Shown one piece after another: positions 32,101 to 34,780 of a stretch of DNA of 34,780 nucleotides. The first letter of the stretch is position 1. The number at the start of each line of letters is the position of its first letter. Both the position numbers and the translations under genes were made by a program. A model generated the notes under the pieces. The model was given only the letters and a program-made list of their open reading frames with translations, was not told the origin of the DNA and ran no database searches. This DNA is from Oscillatoria salina IIICB1 (GTDB lineage Bacteria; Cyanobacteriota; Cyanobacteriia; Cyanobacteriales; SIO1D9): NCBI RefSeq assembly GCF_020144665.1, contig NZ_JAAHBQ010000020.1:50640-85419 (forward strand), read 5' to 3'.

Positions 32101-33727
32101 CGATCGCTTCACGCGCAACGATCGCCGCGTCCATACTAGAGATTGTACCATCCCCAGTCACGTCGCCAATTACGACCGGATCGGTAAGCGGATAAGCATC
32201 GAAACCAGTATCTAACCGGGCTGCAACTCGCGCAATAAATGAAGCATCTAAGCTAGTATAAGCCCCGTTACCCGTAGCATCTCCGAGATAGCCGACTTGG
32301 TGAATTGCGCTATCCCCAACCGCGTCAATTTTACCTTCGTTGAGGGTAACTGAAGAAATCGAAATTACCTGCGAAGCCAAATCGGGAGCAAAAGTTGGTA
32401 CGATCGCCTCTAGAAACAGTAATTCTAAATCTTTCCCTGACAAAGCTTTTGTCCCGGATAACGACAATTGTACCTGTCCTGGCGTATCCAAGTTAATCTC
32501 AATGTCCCAATCCGCAGGCACATCTGCTGCTAAACTAGCACCAGTAATATCGAGAAAATCGGGATTATAACTCAATTCTAAGTCGATACTCGTGACTTTT
32601 TTCCCATTATCGATGCTAATCGGTAATCCTAAACTACCATTGGGAACTTCGACAAACTGGCGATCGCCGCGCGTAAAGTCTGGTAAACTGAGAATCCGAG
32701 CCTTATTTTTGTCGATGGTAAAGGTTTGCGTGTAATCTCCACCCGGAAGATTATCGCGATCGCCATCTAAAAGTTCGCCTTCAAGATCGATAAAACCATC
32801 AATCCGACTATCAAGAGTTACCGTATAAGTATCGGGGGCTAAAATATCTCCAGTTTTGACAAAAGTAATCGTTTTCCTGTCAGCATCGTAAACTAAAGAA
32901 CCATTGACAGCACCAGTTTTGTTTCCTACCAAAGTTAAATCTGGTAAGTCATCACTCAAATCTTGTCCGTCATAAAGATTCAGTTGACTCAAATCCAACT
33001 CGCGATTAAATTTAATCTCAAAACCACTCGGATTAGTCGCAAAATCGACAACTCGGAAACTAGCAGGAATCACCTCAAAGCTACCGTCTGTAAGCGTGGG
33101 AATGAAACTTTCATTCAACGCTGCACTGACAAGATCGAGAGTTGAGATATTATTAAGAACAGCATCTTCAGCTACTTGAAACTCTATTTCTACAATGCTA
33201 CCAGTACCATTTATGAGCGGTTGAGTCGTAAATAAACTCAGTCTGAGTTCCCCATTTTCCTCATTAATATTCTCAAAGACACTCCAATTGGGATTTAAAC
33301 TACCGACGCTAACTTCGTTAACATCTAAAAGATCCGTATCGAAGTTGAGTAAAATATCGGCTGCTTGCACTCCTGCACCGTTTTCTAAGTTAATCGCAAC
33401 CGAGAAAGTTTCCCCCGCAGTTGCAGCCAAATTTTGGTCGATACTAAGACTAGCGTCAGATAAATCATTCGCTGCTAAATTTACTGCAAAATTATCACCT
33501 AAAAGTGGGTCATTTTCCACAGCAACCGCAGCGTATTTCGACTCGTCTAAATCATAATTTTCTGTCGCAAAATCCGACAAATCTGCAAAATTTGCACTGC
33601 TACCGACTCCTGAATAACTTTCATTAACTAACGATGGTGTGAGGAGATCGGAGGTATCTCCAGTAGGGTTAAAATCTGCTGAATTTAAAGGATTATTGCT
33701 TGATTCTGGTAGATCTTCGGCAAACAT
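29165..33727 (-). CDS. Multimodular exoprotein: cohesin-like, dockerin-like, PA14-like modules and C-terminal CHAP amidase
   Basis: 1520 residues from ATG at 33727 (MFAEDLPESS), with AGG 8 nt before; an in-frame GTG at 33736 is the alternative. Order: cohesin-like domain (about 90-225), SbsA/Ig-like domain (about 225-345), second cohesin-like domain (about 350-475), dockerin-like pair with calcium loops GDATGNGAYTSLDA and GDVTGDGTISSMDA (about 480-545), PA14-like module (about 555-705), two similar modules of unknown family (about 705-1055), two further PA14-like modules (about 1060-1365), a Gly7 linker encoded by a TCC-type microsatellite near 29670-29693, and a CHAP domain (about 1385-1520) with Cys in NCTWYAYGRL and His in AGHVAVVEKV. 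CHAP domains cleave peptidoglycan amide bonds. No N-terminal signal peptide was seen. It is likely a secreted, calcium-stabilised, sugar-binding wall or matrix hydrolase. Confidence 0.88.
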   Translation of the reverse strand: MFAEDLPESSNNPLNSADFNPTGDTSDLLTPSLVNESYSGVGSSANFADLSDFATENYDLDESKYAAVAVENDPLLGDNFAVNLAANDLSDASLSIDQNLAATAGETFSVAINLENGAGVQAADILLNFDTDLLDVNEVSVGSLNPNWSVFENINEENGELRLSLFTTQPLINGTGSIVEIEFQVAEDAVLNNISTLDLVSAALNESFIPTLTDGSFEVIPASFRVVDFATNPSGFEIKFNRELDLSQLNLYDGQDLSDDLPDLTLVGNKTGAVNGSLVYDADRKTITFVKTGDILAPDTYTVTLDSRIDGFIDLEGELLDGDRDNLPGGDYTQTFTIDKNKARILSLPDFTRGDRQFVEVPNGSLGLPISIDNGKKVTSIDLELSYNPDFLDITGASLAADVPADWDIEINLDTPGQVQLSLSGTKALSGKDLELLFLEAIVPTFAPDLASQVISISSVTLNEGKIDAVGDSAIHQVGYLGDATGNGAYTSLDASFIARVAARLDTGFDAYPLTDPVVIGDVTGDGTISSMDAAIVAREAIAIRQPEIPEIVNQDWNASFINLTPETDDDYRNYDFSNPAATAVYRQSKPDSISLNLDLGYDAPHPNVDPEHFAMEAWTSNYFDANKVYKVTINSDNGTRFFLRNPDTDEIINLGADWRTRNLAFPTTTHYFNVEESGFYDFTFQFYEGGVIAVVDIELTEAPDTVSVPDGLTIPFNFNDYGPILSYGINEKQDINPTLVNIEDHGSTLHLAGNTWKAIELPYTITPDTVLAFDFKTDSPGEAHSIGIDVDLQNDPNDPDNFQQYFSLYGTQTEALYNTEQIAFHDYADMVNGSVFIGEYKHYEIPIGRFFSGETGEINYLTFINDHDVDNPTAESFFSNVKLYEDKSLPSLDFKDYQIKSYGINGPQDTQPIIAQVEDNGDTLHLKGNTWKAIDFPYTVTGNTILEFDFKSTVEGEGHGIGFDDDLVNTEERNFALYGNDISSQFLIKDFLDYEDTIGEWKHYRIPVGEFYTGDMNHLFFINDEDVANPTAESFFANLRVYEDSNLHIPAGNWKAEYFPNKELYGHPLYVQNLGSTNQFSRNWGNGSPDDVIPVDNFSARISSRRDLSDQLYQVHTQADDGVRVKVGDTTVVNKWQPQPFLHNTGYINTDDRVYPVTIDYFENGGLAALSFGLNEPNIPGEPVNTNNEWYSVLFHWDDSQGNQPPVDSFIDYANGIATLNLGSNTRSDGKKGIVFDYEYGAVRGEGHRLPDDDFAIVAHTQADFDGSEYNFRVRGDDGFYLRAKKTNTNEWHDITPTDNWQQVYGSHQEYKATLPAGRYDVHFYYYEHGGDAEFDLSWEKVATGGGGGGGEGTPLLTVQGSQYFQERPDFYMQAGNGYAKYGYGSSLLGTNNFGQEGNCTWYAYGRLKELGYTPDDIMYGYPNANQWGNVLRNGARILGNNETPQPGDVAQWLSGSAGHVAVVEKVENGFIYLSESHWGSDFDGDLDGDGLTLGDGTLHRIVKYSVGTPKQYIRLVKH

Positions 33728-34094
33728 ATTGGACACCTGGTTTGGGTTAGTAAACTCTTACATAAGCGCTTAATACCAACTATTTCCCTCTCCTAAATTT
33801 TCGGAAAAAGTTGGGTAAGAAACTTGGGAAGACAGCAAAAATTAGTTCCCAAACTAAATTGGGAATTTGCTTTTACGAACCTTCCTATAGTGGTTTTGGT
33901 GCCAATTCGCCGTTTTTATGCACAAACTCAAATTTTGTAACAAAAGTTTAGATTTTGTCAGGAATAAACTGCTATCCGAAAAATAGCAGGTACAGAAGAT
34001 CGCATCCCAGCCAAAGTTACACCTCTCGACTGATGAAAATCAGGCAAATCAGCAGAAAAATGTAACTGAAATTACAGACATTTGGGAGAAACTT
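33728..34094. other. Divergent promoter region
   Basis: No gene was seen in these 367 bases between the divergent CHAP and stress-protein genes. A hairpin CTGCTAT (33969-33975) with ATAGCAG (33983-33989) stands near the middle and could be an operator or leader structure. Promoters for both genes must be here; TATAGT at 33885-33890 is a possible plus-strand -10 without a clear -35. Confidence 0.4.
34062..34075. promoter_or_regulatory. Possible NtcA-type site (GTA-N8-TAC)
   Basis: GTAACTGAAATTAC fits the NtcA consensus GTA-N8-TAC exactly and is nearly palindromic (TGTAA...TTACA). It ends 19 nt before the start codon of the stress-protein gene, much closer than a usual activator position, so it would overlap the leader or act in repression. 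A 6-base consensus is expected by chance, hence low confidence. Confidence 0.25.
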
Positions 34095-34664
34095 ATGGCA
34101 TTAGGTTCTTATAGACGCGGAATCGGCGTATTTTCTAATCGTCGAGATGTAGAATTAGCGATTAACGAACTGAAAGATATTGGTTTCTCGATGAATCAAA
34201 TTTCTGTCGTCGCTAAAGATGTAGATGATAAAGATTCAATTAGAGGAACGGATGTTAACAAACCCCAAGGTAACGAAGCCAAAGAAGGTGCAGAAATTGG
34301 TTCAGTAACGGGAACCGCATTAGGAATGGCTGGCGGTTTGTTAGCAGGTTTGGGAACTTTAGCAATTCCCGGTATTGGTCCAGTAGTAGCCGCAGGTACA
34401 ATTGGAACTACTTTAGCCACAACCTTAGCAGGTGGTGGAATTGGGGCAGTTTCCGGCGGTTTAGTGGGTGCATTAGCAGGTTTAGGAATACCCAGCGATC
34501 GCGCGCAAGTTTATAGCGATCGCCTTGCGAGTGGCGATTATTTAATAATTGTTGAAGGTAGAAGCGATGAAATTGCCCGCGCAGAAATGGTACTTTTAAA
34601 TAATCGCGGTATTGAAGAATGGGGTGTCTACGACGCTAACCGAGATGAAGCCGTGCGTCACTAG
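34095..34664 (+). CDS. General stress protein 17M-like (YflT domain) protein
   Basis: 189 residues; GGGAG lies about 8 nt before the ATG. The N-terminal region (GIGVFSNRRDVELAINELKD, then GFSMNQISVVAKD) is the alpha/beta YflT/GSP17M fold. The middle (about 70-135) is a Gly/Ala-rich hydrophobic stretch (GSVTGTALGMAGGLLAGLGT..., IPGIGPVVAAG, GGGIGAVSGGLVGALAGLGIP) as in glycine-zipper segments. The end (YSDRLASGDYLIIVEG) repeats the ferredoxin-like strand pattern. Family members in Bacillus and cyanobacteria are stress-induced; biochemical function is unknown. The Gly-zipper may insert into membranes or self-associate. Confidence 0.82.
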   Translation: MALGSYRRGIGVFSNRRDVELAINELKDIGFSMNQISVVAKDVDDKDSIRGTDVNKPQGNEAKEGAEIGSVTGTALGMAGGLLAGLGTLAIPGIGPVVAAGTIGTTLATTLAGGGIGAVSGGLVGALAGLGIPSDRAQVYSDRLASGDYLIIVEGRSDEIARAEMVLLNNRGIEEWGVYDANRDEAVRH

Positions 34665-34731
34665 TTTCTATCTGGTAATTTTTCTATTTCGGCAACGTGG
34701 TTTCATACTCAAGAAAAATGGGATTATCACC

Positions 34732-34765
34732 TCTCCCCCAACCCCTATCCTGGTAGGAGAGGGGA
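34732..34765. repeat. Interspersed CCTCTCC...GGAGAGG hairpin repeat
   Basis: CCTCTCCCCCAACCCC...GGTAGGAGAGGGGAG forms a stem of about 7 bp after the stress-protein gene, and is followed by CCTTTTGA. It belongs to the same broad family of dispersed C-rich/G-rich cyanobacterial repeats as the element at 28987. It may also terminate the upstream gene. Confidence 0.55.
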
Positions 34766-34780
34766 GCCTTTTGATAATTA

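Noticed and set aside
32216-32295. Evidence for a cellulosome scaffold
   Set aside because: Dockerin-like and cohesin-like modules are present, but there are no cellulases or repeated cohesins; the same modules occur widely in cyanobacterial exoproteins.

Overview
The window reads as chromosome of a filamentous-type cyanobacterium. The octamer GCGATCGC (HIP1) recurs throughout, and several cyanobacterial families occur together: DUF4347 and DUF4114 exoproteins, GHL10 glycosidases with and without SLH domains, Rpn-like proteins with a Gln/Gly repeat tail, type II NADH dehydrogenase, and hairpin-rich interspersed repeats. No tRNA, rRNA, IS element, CRISPR or phage gene was recognised.

Layout. 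(1) 1-2784, minus: 5' part of a giant secreted protein (DUF4347, beta-helix repeats, Calx-beta), running off the left edge. (2) 3260-12703, minus: a compact seven-gene polysaccharide operon in the order galE, GT2, double GT2, wzm, wzt, secreted glycoside hydrolase, methyltransferase. Gaps are 2-32 nt, with an ATGA overlap between wzm and wzt. It looks like synthesis, capping and ABC-transporter export of a surface glycan. The methyltransferase ends in the same carbohydrate-binding-type domain that ends Wzt. (3) 13218-17105, minus: NDH-2, a small membrane protein, a ten-unit 56/64-bp tandem hairpin array, and a membrane-anchored GHL10 glycosidase whose stop codon lies in the array edge. (4) 17451-18780, plus: two possible tiny ORFs and an HD-domain phosphohydrolase. 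(5) 18931-23221, minus: SLH-GHL10 protein, an orphan PilC/GspF-like protein, an Rpn-like protein, and a near-identical tandem copy of that gene's 3' end. (6) 23362-26315: AEC-family transporter (minus), a small conserved-looking protein (plus), and gamma-glutamyltranspeptidase (minus). (7) 26500-27914, plus: an AT-rich island with three tandem paralogous ~97-aa genes and a VapC-type PIN toxin gene that carries a 4-bp insertion separating the catalytic LLDTN start from the rest of the domain. (8) 27952-33727, minus: two exoproteins with cohesin-like domains, one ending in DUF4114 and the other in a CHAP amidase domain after dockerin-like and PA14-like modules. (9) 34095-34664, plus: a general-stress-protein 17M-like gene.

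Common theme: most of the window deals with the cell surface, namely glycan export, glycan cleavage, envelope-anchored glycosidases and large modular exoproteins lacking N-terminal signal peptides. The most interesting points are the methyltransferase fused to a Wzt C-terminal domain, the disarmed toxin with amplified antitoxin-like paralogs, the whole-unit duplication in the double glycosyltransferase, the tandem hairpin array reaching into a stop codon, and a pair of unrecognised ~160-175-residue modules in the CHAP protein.
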